Positions 23,941 to 33,204 are shown, counted from the first letter of the stretch. The stretch is 64,000 nt of DNA from [Candidatus Thermochlorobacteriaceae] bacterium GBChlB (GCA_000724175.1 JPGV01000009.1:1-64000), one strand, 5' to 3'. Made by a program: numbers and translations. The notes: generated by a model not told the origin, from the sequence alone.

Positions 23941-25447
23941 CTGCGCCGCTCGTCTCGAAGCGCGATTGGTAAATTGTTGGCAGTTTGATGGAAACGACCG
24001 CGCCGCCTTCTTTGGCGTTGGCAATATCAATGCGCCCGCTATGCTCCGAGACAATTTTAAAGCAAATCGCCAATCCCAAGCCTGTTCCCGATGGCTTTGT
24101 GGTAAAGAACGGATCGAACACTTTTGAGAGCAGCGATTCTGGCACGCCGGGTCCATTGTCCTGAAAAATGATTTCGATGTGCGGTTTTAACTCGCCCACC
24201 TGCGCATATTGAATTTGCTTCACGCTTACTGTCAAACGATGTTTTTTCGACGCGGCATTGGGCTGTTGAACCATGGCCTCGACGGAGTTGAGCATCACAT
24301 TCAAAAATACTTGGTGCAACTGGTCGGGGTCGACGCGAATCGTCGGCAAATTCGGCGCGTATATTTTTGTCAGTTCAACGCCGTTGGTTTTGAAGTTTTG
24401 CTCCAAGAGCGCGGCGACCGTATCGATGATGTTTGTAATTTCAACGCGAATGATGCGCGGGCGCTTGTGTCGCGCAAAGGCAAAGGTGCTTTCAATGAAC
24501 GCATTGATGCGGTCGACTTCCTGCGAAATACGCTTGACATATTGATAGGGTTCGGTCGTAGGGTCTAAGTCCATAATCACAGCTTGCACCATTGACTTAA
24601 TGCCCGCGAGCGGGTTTTTGACCTCGTGCGAAATGGCGGCGGCAATTTCGCCGAGCGTCTGCATTTTTTCAGCTTTTTCAGCTTGTTGGCGGCGCACTTT
24701 GTCTTCAGTGATGTCTTTGAACATCATCACGGCGCCGTCGTGTTCGCCGTTGCTGAGGCGGCGCGGCGAAATAGAATACCCAATGGTTTTGCTTTGCTGA
24801 TTCGTTTGAAGCGTTACTTCCCCACGAGAGCTTTGCGCGACAATAATTTTTTTCTGCTCTTCTGGCGACAAGTTTAACAACCGCACGATGCTTTTGCCTA
24901 AGACTTCGCTCTCGATGTAGCCGATGATTTGCTCTGCCGCTGCATTGACGCCGACGATGTGCGCCGTGTTGTCGAGCACAATTGCTGGCTGCGGCATTTG
25001 ATGCACAAATCCGCCCGACGTGGGCATCGTGTCTTCCTCGTGCCGCTCATCTTCGGTCAAGAGTTGTCGCGATGCAATCAGGCTTTGGCGTTTGCGGAGG
25101 GCGCGAAAGACGGAGTTCGCCGCCTCAATACTATCGGCTGTCATATCGCCCGAAAAATACACGATGTCTGCGAGTCCCGCTCGAAATGCTTTTATCGCCA
25201 AGTCCAATCGATTTACCGCCAGCATTCCGATAATCGGCGTGAGCGCCAATCGTTCATGCAGTTGCTCGATATCATCAATGCTTTCGCTATCGTTGAGGAT
25301 TTCAGCGTAGACGAGGTCGGTTTCAAACGAAATTTTATGCGTTGCGCCCGGCGGAAAAATTTCTGCCCTGATGGCTTGATGCGATAAGACGCGCTGCACC
25401 AAAGAGGCAGACGGCGAGAGATGGGTTAGCAAGGCGGCGGTCGGCAT
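23915..25447 (-). CDS. PAS-domain sensor histidine kinase with an N-terminal receiver-like region
   Basis: A 510-residue cytoplasmic kinase. Residues about 1-120 look like a degenerate receiver or related alpha/beta domain; no clear phosphoacceptor Asp with a following Pro is seen. Residues about 145-250 form a PAS domain (PAIVLDNTAHIVGVNAAAEQIIGY). The HisKA segment carries AAISHEVKNPLAGIKS with His274. The ATPase domain has NVMLNSVEAM (N box), DNGPGV and PSGTGLGLAIC (G boxes). The layout resembles AtoS/NtrB kinases that work with NtrC-type regulators; an NtrC-type gene lies at 38198 but not adjacent. No membrane helix is visible. It overlaps asd at the 3' end. Confidence 0.85.
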   Translation of the reverse strand: MPTAALLTHLSPSASLVQRVLSHQAIRAEIFPPGATHKISFETDLVYAEILNDSESIDDIEQLHERLALTPIIGMLAVNRLDLAIKAFRAGLADIVYFSGDMTADSIEAANSVFRALRKRQSLIASRQLLTEDERHEEDTMPTSGGFVHQMPQPAIVLDNTAHIVGVNAAAEQIIGYIESEVLGKSIVRLLNLSPEEQKKIIVAQSSRGEVTLQTNQQSKTIGYSISPRRLSNGEHDGAVMMFKDITEDKVRRQQAEKAEKMQTLGEIAAAISHEVKNPLAGIKSMVQAVIMDLDPTTEPYQYVKRISQEVDRINAFIESTFAFARHKRPRIIRVEITNIIDTVAALLEQNFKTNGVELTKIYAPNLPTIRVDPDQLHQVFLNVMLNSVEAMVQQPNAASKKHRLTVSVKQIQYAQVGELKPHIEIIFQDNGPGVPESLLSKVFDPFFTTKPSGTGLGLAICFKIVSEHSGRIDIANAKEGGAVVSIKLPTIYQSRFETSGAANPTALSV

Positions 25448-25506
25448 GAACGGTTATCAAGTTACACTTTGGGTAGTGACACGAATTTCAATCGCAGGTG
25501 CATCGC

Positions 25507-26373
25507 TCAAAAGTAGCTCATGGCTTTGACGGCGCACCCGATTGCTTTGAGATACTTTTCAGGCTTGTCTGTTCCACTCAGGACAAAATTCGGCGGCAAG
25601 GTCGCCCGCTGCACGGGGGTTTTGAGCGCGCTCGAGACAAACCCGATAATCTCGTCTGTTACGCTGCTGCCGACCAAACTCACAGGACAGCCTTTGGCAA
25701 TTTTTTTGATTTCGGACAGGGCAAAGTAAGCCACGTCGGTTTCAACTTCGAGCGGCCAGTATTTCATCGCCTCAATTTGGGTCGACATCACGGTGCTAAG
25801 CGACACATAGTCGCGCTCGATTTCAAGCAAGGCGTGTTTCATCTGCGGGTTCATCTGCAAATGCTGCAACGAAATATGCGAGACATCGACCAGATTGATG
25901 TCTTTGCGCGACGCCAACAGCATCATGCGCAAGCGCGTCAGATAACGCTTGGGCAAAAACACCAACAGGTAATTATCAAATTCCGACGGCTGTCCATCGC
26001 TGAGTTGAATCGGCTGCCAGATATACTCGCTGGGGTCGCGTAAAAAGAGTTCCGCTTCGCGTTTGCATTCCTGATTGAACGCCTCGGCATCGAGCGCGCG
26101 GTCGAGCTGCACCGTCACACACTTCGCACCGCTTAGGTTGAGACAAACCGATAGCCGCGACGTGCTCACCCGCGCCAGCGTTTCCGAGAGTTTCTGCGAG
26201 ACATGGGTCATCAACGCAGTGTGTCCTTTGTCTAACAAATTCGCGTATAAGTCATCGTCGAACTTCAACTCCACCGATTGCTGCACGTTATACCAACTGC
26301 CGTCGCCTTGATTTACCAAAACCAGTAAGATGCTGTGCTTCTCGAAGGAAAGCGAAAGTTGAGATTTCGTCAT
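25507..26373 (-). CDS. PilM-like (actin-fold) protein, probable
   Basis: A 288-residue protein I cannot assign firmly. It begins with a beta-rich part (HSILLVLVNQGDGSWYNV), has a central segment, and then a pattern HALLEIERDYVSLSTVM, CPVSLVGSSVTDEIIGFVSSAL, PVQRATLPPNF and YLKAIGCAVKAM. That order, a strand pair, a VGS-like turn, and a late A-I-G-C-A-V helix, recalls PilM and other actin-fold pilus proteins. Key ATP-binding motifs are weak, so it may be a non-ATP-binding member. It is followed upstream on the same strand (20 bases) by a helix-hairpin-helix protein, a pairing that hints at DNA uptake or pilus assembly. The assignment is a guess from shape. Confidence 0.5.
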   Translation of the reverse strand: MTKSQLSLSFEKHSILLVLVNQGDGSWYNVQQSVELKFDDDLYANLLDKGHTALMTHVSQKLSETLARVSTSRLSVCLNLSGAKCVTVQLDRALDAEAFNQECKREAELFLRDPSEYIWQPIQLSDGQPSEFDNYLLVFLPKRYLTRLRMMLLASRKDINLVDVSHISLQHLQMNPQMKHALLEIERDYVSLSTVMSTQIEAMKYWPLEVETDVAYFALSEIKKIAKGCPVSLVGSSVTDEIIGFVSSALKTPVQRATLPPNFVLSGTDKPEKYLKAIGCAVKAMSYF

Positions 26374-26393
26374 TGATGATACAGTTCAGAATG

Positions 26394-26858
26394 TTACTCG
26401 ACAGTTAAATAAAGTTTTAAGCGTTCAAACCGCTCTTGGGTAATGCCTTTTACCTCCAAGAGTTCTTCCAAGGCACGAATTTTTCCGCCCTTGAACGCGC
26501 GAAACCGAATCAATCGGTTTGCAAGCAAGTCGCCGATGTCGGGCAAGGCTTCCAAGTCGGCTTCAGTCGCTGTATTGAAATTGAGTTTCTTACGCGGCAG
26601 GTCGGTGCGGCGCACGTCGCTGCCAGATTCTTTCAGGCTTTCGTCATAAAGCCGTTGTTCGGCCGTCAGCGCGCTGTCTGATTCTTCGCCCATGAACATC
26701 TCCGCTTCGGCTCTTTCAAACAACTCTTTTTTGGCGACAGCCTCGCCCGCCAAATTTAGCCCGACGCCCGCCAACAGGAATCCAAGCAAGCCCGTTACAA
26801 GCAGCACTTCTATGCGCATCACTCCCAGCCGTGTTGCAAGTTGATTGAGCCAGTTCAT
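26394..26858 (-). CDS. membrane-anchored ComEA-like helix-hairpin-helix protein
   Basis: A 154-residue protein with one N-terminal membrane helix (about residues 15-36), a charged linker, and a C-terminal tandem helix-hairpin-helix region (about 90-154): NFNTATEADLEALPDIGDLLANRLIRFR, then ALEELLEVKGITQERFERLKLYLTVE. Such proteins bind double-stranded DNA without sequence specificity; ComEA is the DNA receptor of natural competence. In Bacteroidetes similar proteins are anchored by an N-terminal helix. It lies just upstream of the PilM-like gene in one unit. DNA binding is well supported, competence is inferred. Confidence 0.78.
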   Translation of the reverse strand: MNWLNQLATRLGVMRIEVLLVTGLLGFLLAGVGLNLAGEAVAKKELFERAEAEMFMGEESDSALTAEQRLYDESLKESGSDVRRTDLPRKKLNFNTATEADLEALPDIGDLLANRLIRFRAFKGGKIRALEELLEVKGITQERFERLKLYLTVE

Positions 26859-27011
26859 TGACTTTCTTAAACAGGGAGAGATTGAACATCCGTCGTAAAT
26901 ATGGTGATTTTTTTGCTAACTCTTATTTTTGAACGCCCATTACGATAATTGCTGCGCGATACGCGTCGATCGTGCTAACTTGTCGTTTTCGCTATTGCAT
27001 CGGTTCAATTT

Positions 27012-27977
27012 ATGCTTGTTTATGTGCTTCGGCGCGTCGTGCTTGCTGCGCCACTCGTCTTCGGCGTTTTAACGCTCACATTTTTCATCATTCGCCTTGC
27101 GCCCGGCGACCCGACCGCGTATTTCATTCAGCCCGGCGTCAGCCCAAAAGTTGCCGAACAACTCCGCGAACAATACGGACTAAACGACCCGCTTCCGATT
27201 CAGTATGTTAAATGGATTTTCAGCGTCTTGCAAGGCGACTTCGGCACGAGCTTTAGTCGCTCGCAGCCCGTCTTTGATGTCATTCTCGATGCTGTTCCGA
27301 TTACGCTTTCACTCACCGCGCTTGCCCTCGTGATGCAATTTATTTTCGGACTTGCGCTCGGCACATTTTCCGCCGTCAGACAAGGCACACTTTGGGACAG
27401 AGGCTTGACGATTGGCGCCTTGTTCATTTACTCTATGCCGGAGTTTTGGCTCTCGCTGATGCTGATTATTCTTTTCGCCCTGAAATTAGGCTGGCTGCCC
27501 GCGTCGGGATTGGAGAGCGTCGGCGCGGAGTTTCTTACACTTGACGATTTTTTAATTGATAAGTTCAAACACCTCGTCTTGCCAATTACCGTATTGAGCT
27601 TATCGAGCGCCGCAGGCTTGGCGCGTTACGTGCGCGGCAGTATGTTGGAGGTGATTCGGCAGGACTACATTCGCACCGCGCGCGCCAAAGGGTTGTCGGA
27701 ACGCGCAGTTGTCTTGAAGCATGCACTTCGAAACGCGCTCTTGCCCGTCATTACCATTTTGGGGAATTCATTGCCAGCGCTCTTCGGCGGCGCGTTGTTC
27801 GTCGAGGTCATTTTCGCCATACCGGGCATGGGACGAGTAACTGTCGATGCTATTTTCGCCCGTGATTATCCGCTCATCATCGCCAATACATTTGTCTCTG
27901 CCGTCGTGATTATCTTTGGAAACTTGCTCGCCGATGTGCTGTATGCCGTCGTCGACCCGCGCATTAAATTGACCTAA
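27012..27977 (+). CDS. ABC transporter permease, DppB/OppB family
   Basis: A 321-residue inner-membrane permease. The N-terminus MLVYVLRRVVLAAPLVFGV, the GDPTAYF loop, EQYGLNDPLPIQYVKW and the C-terminal EAA-type loop YIRTARAKGLSERAVVLKHALRNALLPV define the DppB family of dipeptide, oligopeptide or nickel importers. Six helices are visible. The usual partner genes (dppC, ATPases, binding protein) are not adjacent: ccmC follows. It may work with subunits encoded elsewhere or take part in an export function seen for some solitary permeases. Substrate is unknown. Confidence 0.87.
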   Translation: MLVYVLRRVVLAAPLVFGVLTLTFFIIRLAPGDPTAYFIQPGVSPKVAEQLREQYGLNDPLPIQYVKWIFSVLQGDFGTSFSRSQPVFDVILDAVPITLSLTALALVMQFIFGLALGTFSAVRQGTLWDRGLTIGALFIYSMPEFWLSLMLIILFALKLGWLPASGLESVGAEFLTLDDFLIDKFKHLVLPITVLSLSSAAGLARYVRGSMLEVIRQDYIRTARAKGLSERAVVLKHALRNALLPVITILGNSLPALFGGALFVEVIFAIPGMGRVTVDAIFARDYPLIIANTFVSAVVIIFGNLLADVLYAVVDPRIKLT

Positions 27978-28012
27978 AATTGCCGTCTCGGAGAACATTC
28001 CCCCGCAAGAAC

Positions 28013-28051
28013 GTGTTGTTTTTTCTTAGTGCGTTGACAACAACACTTTTT
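28013..28051 (+). terminator. intrinsic terminator after the permease gene
   Basis: GTGTTGTT at 28013-28020 pairs with AACAACAC at 28039-28046 around an 18-base loop, followed by five T. Confidence 0.55.
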
Positions 28052-28222
28052 GATAAACAGAACCCGCGTCGCTTTATGGGGGTTTTATTGTTCAACACTT
28101 CACGGCGCGAAAACGGCTTGCCGTTGAACTTGGTTATTCACAAAGCGCTGGCGGACAAAACACCAGAAACGGCAACACCTCGGAACACGATTCAACACTT
28201 TAACTCATCAATATTCATTAGT

Positions 28223-28882
28223 ATGACTACCAAACTTTTTCAATTCGGATTGTATGCATGGCTTTGCGCCGTGATTGGGTTTGCAATCCTGTCGCCCAAT
28301 AAAGTCGGCATGCTCAATGAAACGACGAAGAATATGTATTTCCACGTGCCAATGTCCATCACGGCGGTCGTCGCGTTTTTGACGTCCGTCTGGTTTAGCG
28401 TGATGTATCTGCGCCGAAAAAATCTCGACGATGACTTGAACGCGGAAGCTGCGTCGGGCTTGGGGTTTATGTTCAATCTGCTCGCTATGATGACCGGCGC
28501 GATTTGGGCGAAGGTAACTTGGGGCGCGTTCTGGCACTGGGATCCGCGCCAGACCACCATTTTTTTGGTCTTCCTCATTTACGCGGCATATTTCGCGTTG
28601 CGTTCTGCTATTCCTGCCGCTGAAAAACGCGCTGCGCTGGCGAGCGTCTACAGCATCTTCTCGTTTCCTGCGCTCATTTTCCTCTACTTCGTCTTGCCGC
28701 GGCTCATTCCGGGCTTGCATCCGGGCTCCGATAAAGGCGACGTCAATCCCGCCGTTTCAAGCACGACCGACCCAATGATTCGAGTCATTCTGTATGCCTC
28801 AATGCTCGGTTTCGCTGCACTGTTTTTCTGGATGCACAGCTTGCGCGTTCGGCAAATGCGTTTGGAACAAAAGCTATCCTGA
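28223..28882 (+). CDS. ccmC: heme exporter CcmC-like cytochrome c assembly protein
   Basis: A protein of 219 residues from the ATG at 28223; the longer open frame from 27980 crosses the terminator and has no homology. Six helices are visible. The tryptophan-rich [13 protein letters not shown] motif near residue 107 is the WWD heme-handling domain, and two conserved His flank it (YFHVPMS and the late FWMHSL). CcmC and its relatives pass heme to the chaperone CcmE in the periplasm for cytochrome c maturation, needed for PscC. Other ccm genes are not in the window. The 245 bases upstream hold the terminator of dppB and no clear promoter. Confidence 0.85.
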   Translation: MTTKLFQFGLYAWLCAVIGFAILSPNKVGMLNETTKNMYFHVPMSITAVVAFLTSVWFSVMYLRRKNLDDDLNAEAASGLGFMFNLLAMMTGAIWAKVTWGAFWHWDPRQTTIFLVFLIYAAYFALRSAIPAAEKRAALASVYSIFSFPALIFLYFVLPRLIPGLHPGSDKGDVNPAVSSTTDPMIRVILYASMLGFAALFFWMHSLRVRQMRLEQKLS

Positions 28883-28883
28883 A

Positions 28884-28913
28884 TTGAAAAGTAGCTTGTC
28901 GGCGTTATCTTTA
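28884..28913 (+). promoter_or_regulatory. gatA promoter
   Basis: TTG at 28884-28886 and TATCTTTA at 28906-28913 lie exactly 19 bases apart. Transcription would begin near 28918, about 20 bases before the gatA GTG. Confidence 0.58.
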
Positions 28914-28937
28914 CGGCTCAACCTAACTTGCGAATTT

Positions 28938-30350
28938 GTGTCCGAACTCTATCCGTCTTACGCCGCGCTCCGCGACCAATTGCTTTCCAAATCTGTTACC
29001 TGCGAAAGCGTTGTTTCCGCCTACCTCAAAAAAATCGAGGCTTCAAGTTCTCTCAATGCGTTCCTTGCCGTCTTTCATGAGCAGGCGTTGGAACGCGCGC
29101 GGGCGCTGGATAAAAAGCTCGCCTCAGGAGAGCGCGTCGGCAAACTTTTCGGATTGCCGATGGCAATTAAAGATAACATCGCGGTCAAGGGAGAGCGCCT
29201 CACCTGTGCCTCGCGGATTCTGTCCAACTTCACGAGCATTTACAACGCAACAGCGGTCGAGCGGCTACTTGCCGAAGATGCCATCATTCTGGGCAAGACG
29301 AACATGGACGAGTTTGCTATGGGCAGCTCGAATGAAAATTCCTATTTCGGCGCAGTAAAAAATCCGCTTGACGACACGCTTGTGCCGGGCGGCAGTTCGG
29401 GCGGTTCGGCGGCAGCGGTGGCGGCGGACTGCGCCTTGGTCGCGCTTGGCTCGGATACGGGCGGCTCGGTGCGTCAGCCTGCGTCGTTCTGCAACATTGT
29501 CGGATTGAAGCCCACTTACGGTCGCGTTTCGCGCTACGGCTTGGTGGCGTTTGGGTCATCGTTCGACCAAATCGGCATCTTATCGAAAACCGTTGCCGAC
29601 GCAGCACTTGTTTTGGAAGTCATTGCCGGCGAAGACACCTACGACTCGACGTCCTCCAACCACGCCGTTCCGGCTTATAGCCAAGCGCTGTCGTTTAAGA
29701 ATGTCCGAATCGGACTGCCGAAAGAATTTTTCACCAGTGCGCTCGATAAAGACATTTCCGACGTTGTGCATTCCAAGCTCAATGTGCTGACCTCCAAAGG
29801 CGCAGAGCTCATCGAGGTCTCGCTGCCACATTCCGAATATGCTTTGGCGACATACTACATTTTGGCGACCGCCGAAGCCTCGTCGAATCTCTCGCGGTTC
29901 GACGGCGCGCGCTATGGCTATCGAGCAGACGGCGTTAAAGACCTGACGGAAATGTATGTTCGGTCGCGCAGCGAGGGCTTCGGCGCCGAAGTCAAACGCC
30001 GCATTATGCTTGGAACTTATGTGCTTTCGGCAGGCTATTACGACGCCTATTACAAAAAAGCGCAACAGGTTCGACGGCTCATTCGTGAAGATTATCTGAA
30101 AGCGTTCAAAGAAGTTGATGTGATTGCTGGACCGACGTCGCCGTTTCCGCCATTTAAATTAGGCTCGAAAATCGATGACCCGCTACAAATGTATTTGTCG
30201 GATATTTACACGGTGCCGATGAACCTTGCAGGTGTTCCCGCTCTGAGCGTTCCTGCTGGTTTTGGCTCGAGCAACTTGCCCGTCGGCATTCAGTATGTTT
30301 CAAATTTGTTTGATGAATCGACGCTGTTTGCTGTTGCAAACGCCATTTAA
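28938..30350 (+). CDS. gatA: Asp/Glu-tRNA amidotransferase subunit A, shortened C-terminus
   Basis: A protein of 470 residues from the GTG at 28938, supported by the promoter just upstream; the frame stays open back to 28794, but that part lies inside ccmC. The amidase signature is intact: GLPMAIKDN (Lys78), [14 protein letters not shown] (cis-Ser near 153) and [13 protein letters not shown] (Ser177 nucleophile). GatA releases ammonia from glutamine for Gln-tRNA or Asn-tRNA formation with GatB and GatC. The protein stops at [13 protein letters not shown]; relatives continue for roughly 15-20 residues (an E-A-T-x-H type tail). The missing end coincides with the start of the nucleotidyltransferase module at 30365. 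Activity is probably kept because the catalytic core is complete. Confidence 0.92.
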   Translation: MSELYPSYAALRDQLLSKSVTCESVVSAYLKKIEASSSLNAFLAVFHEQALERARALDKKLASGERVGKLFGLPMAIKDNIAVKGERLTCASRILSNFTSIYNATAVERLLAEDAIILGKTNMDEFAMGSSNENSYFGAVKNPLDDTLVPGGSSGGSAAAVAADCALVALGSDTGGSVRQPASFCNIVGLKPTYGRVSRYGLVAFGSSFDQIGILSKTVADAALVLEVIAGEDTYDSTSSNHAVPAYSQALSFKNVRIGLPKEFFTSALDKDISDVVHSKLNVLTSKGAELIEVSLPHSEYALATYYILATAEASSNLSRFDGARYGYRADGVKDLTEMYVRSRSEGFGAEVKRRIMLGTYVLSAGYYDAYYKKAQQVRRLIREDYLKAFKEVDVIAGPTSPFPPFKLGSKIDDPLQMYLSDIYTVPMNLAGVPALSVPAGFGSSNLPVGIQYVSNLFDESTLFAVANAI

Positions 30351-30364
30351 TTTCGGAGGTCGCT

Positions 30365-30565
30365 ATGAAAAAAAGAGAGATGACTTTGGAAGTCTTTAAT
30401 TCGTTTGAAGCTGCCGACCAAGCGGAACGCGAGTATTGGTGGAGCAAAACACCCGAAGAGCGGTTGATACATTTGCAACTCTTACGAGAGATAAATTATG
30501 GACAATCAGCAGCTACCGCAAGACTTCAACGAGTTCTTGAAGTTGCTAAACTCACACCGCGTTGA
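30365..30565 (+). CDS. small helical protein, partner of the nucleotidyltransferase gene
   Basis: A 66-residue protein with a strong ribosome binding site (GGAGG at 30355-30359). It is mostly charged helix; the segment SFEAADQAEREYWWSKTPEERLIHLQLLREINYG is typical of a family of 60-90 residue proteins that I recall as frequent neighbours of DUF6036-like nucleotidyltransferase genes. It overlaps the next gene by 68 bases. The pair may be a toxin-antitoxin-like module, with this protein as the possible antitoxin or regulator. No DNA-binding domain is evident. Its coding region begins 15 bases after gatA. Confidence 0.75.
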   Translation: MKKREMTLEVFNSFEAADQAEREYWWSKTPEERLIHLQLLREINYGQSAATARLQRVLEVAKLTPR

Positions 30566-30947
30566 GTATTTGCTCATTGGCGGCTACGCGGTCGGATACT
30601 ACGGCTACGCTCGCGCAACAGGCAATATGGACGTTTGGATAGCCAGAACCGACTCTAATGCTGACAGAATCATAGCGGCAATTGAAGAATTCGGGTTCGA
30701 GCGAAGCAGCATTGACAGGAATTTATTTCTTGCGGAACATCAAGTTACCCGTATGGGCATTAAGCCGATGCGCATCGAGATATTGACCTCGATTTCCGGC
30801 GTATCGTTTGACGACTGCTATCCGCATCGAGAGATTGCGGTTATCGATGGCGTTGAAGTCTCGCTGATTAGTTTAGCGCATTTGAAGATCAACAAGAAGG
30901 CAAGCGGTCGATTGAAAGACCTGAGCGACTTAGAAAACTTACCTTAA
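30498..30947 (+). CDS. DUF6036-like nucleotidyltransferase-fold protein
   Basis: A 149-residue protein of the minimal nucleotidyltransferase superfamily. The core is FLKLLNSHRVEYLLIGGYAVGYYGYARATG, then NMDVWIARTDSN: the GG-Y turn and the following strand are conserved, and the family's Asp-x-Asp at this spot reads Asn-Met-Asp. The C-terminal part DGVEVSLISLAHLKINKKASGRLKDLSDLENL is the usual helical end. Related proteins act as toxins or as antitoxins that modify a partner with AMP. The first Asp is replaced, so catalysis is doubtful. The gene overlaps the small gene at 30365, which indicates translational coupling. Confidence 0.8.
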   Translation: MDNQQLPQDFNEFLKLLNSHRVEYLLIGGYAVGYYGYARATGNMDVWIARTDSNADRIIAAIEEFGFERSSIDRNLFLAEHQVTRMGIKPMRIEILTSISGVSFDDCYPHREIAVIDGVEVSLISLAHLKINKKASGRLKDLSDLENLP

Positions 30948-30971
30948 TTTCTTTGGCAACATTATTGACCA

Positions 30972-31502
30972 ATGGCAGAACTTGAACTTCCCGAAGCGAA
31001 AACCGACCGACAGCGCCGCGTTGGATTGGTGATTTCAATCATCGCCATTGTTTTGGCAATCAACACGGCGCTGGGCAATAAATCGGACAACGATGAAATT
31101 TTAGCCCGCGTTCAGGAATCGAACACATGGGCGCGGTATCAAGCTAAAAAAATTCGCAGCACGCAAACCGAACTGACGCGCGACTTGGTTCAGGTGCAAA
31201 TGCTTCATCAAACGCCCGACGAAAACGCTGCCAGCGAAAAGTTGATTAAAACCTACACGGCAACGATTGAACGCTATGAACAAGAAAACAAAGACATCGC
31301 TAGCGACGCCAATGCCTACAAAGTTGCTGGCGACAAGGCAGAACGCCAAGGCAATTTGCACGACATCGGCGATATTTTTCTGCAAATTGCCATCGTCTTG
31401 TGTTCGATTTCCGTTTTGACCGACCAAAGCATTTTCTACCGCGTCGGCATCGGCTTCGGACTTATTGGCGTAGCAATCGGCGGATATGCGTTTCTCTCTT
31501 GA
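30972..31502 (+). CDS. DUF4337 membrane protein
   Basis: A 176-residue protein with a first helix near residues 17-34 ([18 protein letters not shown]) and two more near the C-terminus (about 135-175). Between them lies a charged helical region with [19 protein letters not shown], the motif typical of DUF4337. Family members are widespread and uncharacterised; the layout suggests an inner-membrane protein with a cytoplasmic or periplasmic coiled segment. It starts at ATG 30972, 24 bases after the nucleotidyltransferase gene, and precedes sucD by 71 bases. Function unknown. Confidence 0.75.
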   Translation: MAELELPEAKTDRQRRVGLVISIIAIVLAINTALGNKSDNDEILARVQESNTWARYQAKKIRSTQTELTRDLVQVQMLHQTPDENAASEKLIKTYTATIERYEQENKDIASDANAYKVAGDKAERQGNLHDIGDIFLQIAIVLCSISVLTDQSIFYRVGIGFGLIGVAIGGYAFLS

Positions 31503-31573
31503 AATTTTACCTAACGGCATTTTTTAATCGTCATCGTTTCTCAAACGACATAAAAACCAAAAGGAGCATCAGT

Positions 31574-32488
31574 ATGGCAGTATTAGTTGGAAAAGACACA
31601 CGGCTCGTTGTGCAAGGCATCACGGGCAGCGAAGGCACATTTCATGCGTCGCAGATGCTTGACTACGGGACGAATATCGTCGCTGGCGTTACGCCCGGCA
31701 AAGGCGGACTGAACTATGGTGGCAACGAGAAAGACAAGTTCAGCCGCGACGTTCCGATATACAACACCGTGCGCGACGCTGTTCAACACGCCAAAGCCAA
31801 CACCTCGATTATCTATGTCCCTGCGCCGTTTGCCGCCGACGCGATTATGGAAGCTGCCGACGCTGGCATCAGCGTCATCATTTGCATCACCGAAGGCATT
31901 CCGACCAACGATATGATGAAAGCCTATTGGTTCGCCAAAGAAAAAGGCGCGGTTTTGATTGGTCCGAATTGTCCGGGCGTCATTACGCCGAGTGAAAAAT
32001 GCAAGGTCGGCATTATGCCCGGGTTTATTTTCAAAGGCGACGCGAGCGGCAAAGGCATCGGCGTGATTTCTCGGAGCGGCACACTTACTTACGAATGCGT
32101 TGGTCAACTGTCGGGATTGGGACTTGCGCAATCGACCTGCATCGGCATCGGCGGCGACCCGATTATCGGCACACGTTTCATTGACGCCGTGAAAATGTTC
32201 GCCAAAGACGACCTCACCGAAGCCCTTGTGATGATTGGCGAAATCGGCGGCTCGGCGGAAGAGGAAGCGGCGGCATATATCAAAAAAAATTACAAGAAGC
32301 CGGTCGTCGGATTCATTGCAGGACGCACCGCGCCGCCCGGTCGGCGTATGGGACACGCTGGCGCCATCGTCTCTGGCGGTAAAGGCACTGCCGATGAAAA
32401 ACTCGCCGCCCTGAAAAGCGCAGGCATTCACATTGCGGAAAGCCCTGCCGACATCGGCGCAACCATGCAAAAAGCGTTGGGGCGCTAA
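31574..32488 (+). CDS. sucD: succinyl-CoA synthetase alpha subunit
   Basis: A protein of 304 residues from the ATG at 31574, with AAGGAG at 31561-31566 as ribosome binding site. The protein starts [21 protein letters not shown], has the CoA-binding segments VTPGKGG and [11 protein letters not shown], and the active-site [21 protein letters not shown] with the phosphorylated His. It interconverts succinate and succinyl-CoA with the beta subunit, in the reductive or oxidative TCA cycle. No sucC is adjacent. In Chlorobi the two subunits are often encoded apart. Confidence 0.95.
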   Translation: MAVLVGKDTRLVVQGITGSEGTFHASQMLDYGTNIVAGVTPGKGGLNYGGNEKDKFSRDVPIYNTVRDAVQHAKANTSIIYVPAPFAADAIMEAADAGISVIICITEGIPTNDMMKAYWFAKEKGAVLIGPNCPGVITPSEKCKVGIMPGFIFKGDASGKGIGVISRSGTLTYECVGQLSGLGLAQSTCIGIGGDPIIGTRFIDAVKMFAKDDLTEALVMIGEIGGSAEEEAAAYIKKNYKKPVVGFIAGRTAPPGRRMGHAGAIVSGGKGTADEKLAALKSAGIHIAESPADIGATMQKALGR

Positions 32489-32524
32489 CCAACTTGTTTG
32501 GAAACACGCCGCCGAAACTCGTCT

Positions 32525-33202
32525 ATGACCTTTGCCGCGCGCGCCCTTCGGTTTTTCAAATCGCTCGATTTTCCTGCCGCGCTTCCGAAGGGCGTTGAAC
32601 TGATGAACCCGTATCGAGACGCCACCACGTTTGGCTATGTTACAACCTTCTTCGAAAAATTTTACAGTGATGATGCCAAGCGCGTTTCGCTGTGGGGTAT
32701 TAATCCGGGACGACACGGCGGCGGACTAACCGGACTGGCATTCACTGACCCGATTGCGCTCAAAGAATATCTTGGCGTTGAGCATTCTTTGACGGGACGG
32801 CGCGAGCCATCGTCGATGTTCATTTACAACGTGATTGAACGCTTCGGCGGCGTGGAGAAGTTTTACGGTCGATTTTACATCAACAGCCTGTCTCCGCTTG
32901 GATTTACAAGGCTTGGCAGGAACTACAATTTTTACGACGATGCACAACTCTTGACGGTTGCCATGCCGTTCATTGTGTCATCAATGCGAGCGCAGCTTAA
33001 ATTCGGCGTGCGGCGCCATGTGGCGATTTGCTTAGGAACAGGAAAACTTTACGATGTTTTTACCAACATCAACCACGCGGAAGGTTTTTTCAAAAAAATT
33101 ATTCCTGTCGAGCATCCGCGCTTCGTGATGCAATATCGGCGGAAACGACAAGCTGAGTTTGTAGAAAAATACCTTGATACGTTGAGCCGCGCGCTGACAT
33201 AA
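32525..33202 (+). CDS. SMUG2-like (DUF4918) uracil-DNA glycosylase superfamily protein
   Basis: A protein of 225 residues from the ATG at 32525. Motif 1 of the uracil-DNA glycosylase superfamily reads WGINPGRHGGGLTGLAFTDP near residue 60, and motif 2 lies near VEHPRFVMQYR at the C-terminus. This is the DUF4918/SMUG2 group, seen in some Bacteroidetes, where activity on deaminated bases has been reported. The likely role is base excision repair of uracil or related lesions. The gene follows sucD closely and ends just before a bidirectional terminator. Substrate spectrum is inferred. Confidence 0.8.
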   Translation: MTFAARALRFFKSLDFPAALPKGVELMNPYRDATTFGYVTTFFEKFYSDDAKRVSLWGINPGRHGGGLTGLAFTDPIALKEYLGVEHSLTGRREPSSMFIYNVIERFGGVEKFYGRFYINSLSPLGFTRLGRNYNFYDDAQLLTVAMPFIVSSMRAQLKFGVRRHVAICLGTGKLYDVFTNINHAEGFFKKIIPVEHPRFVMQYRRKRQAEFVEKYLDTLSRALT

Positions 33203-33204
33203 AA

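Noticed and set aside
27980-28222. Extension of the ccmC frame to 300 residues
   Set aside because: It would cross a terminator and gives non-homologous residues before the first helix.
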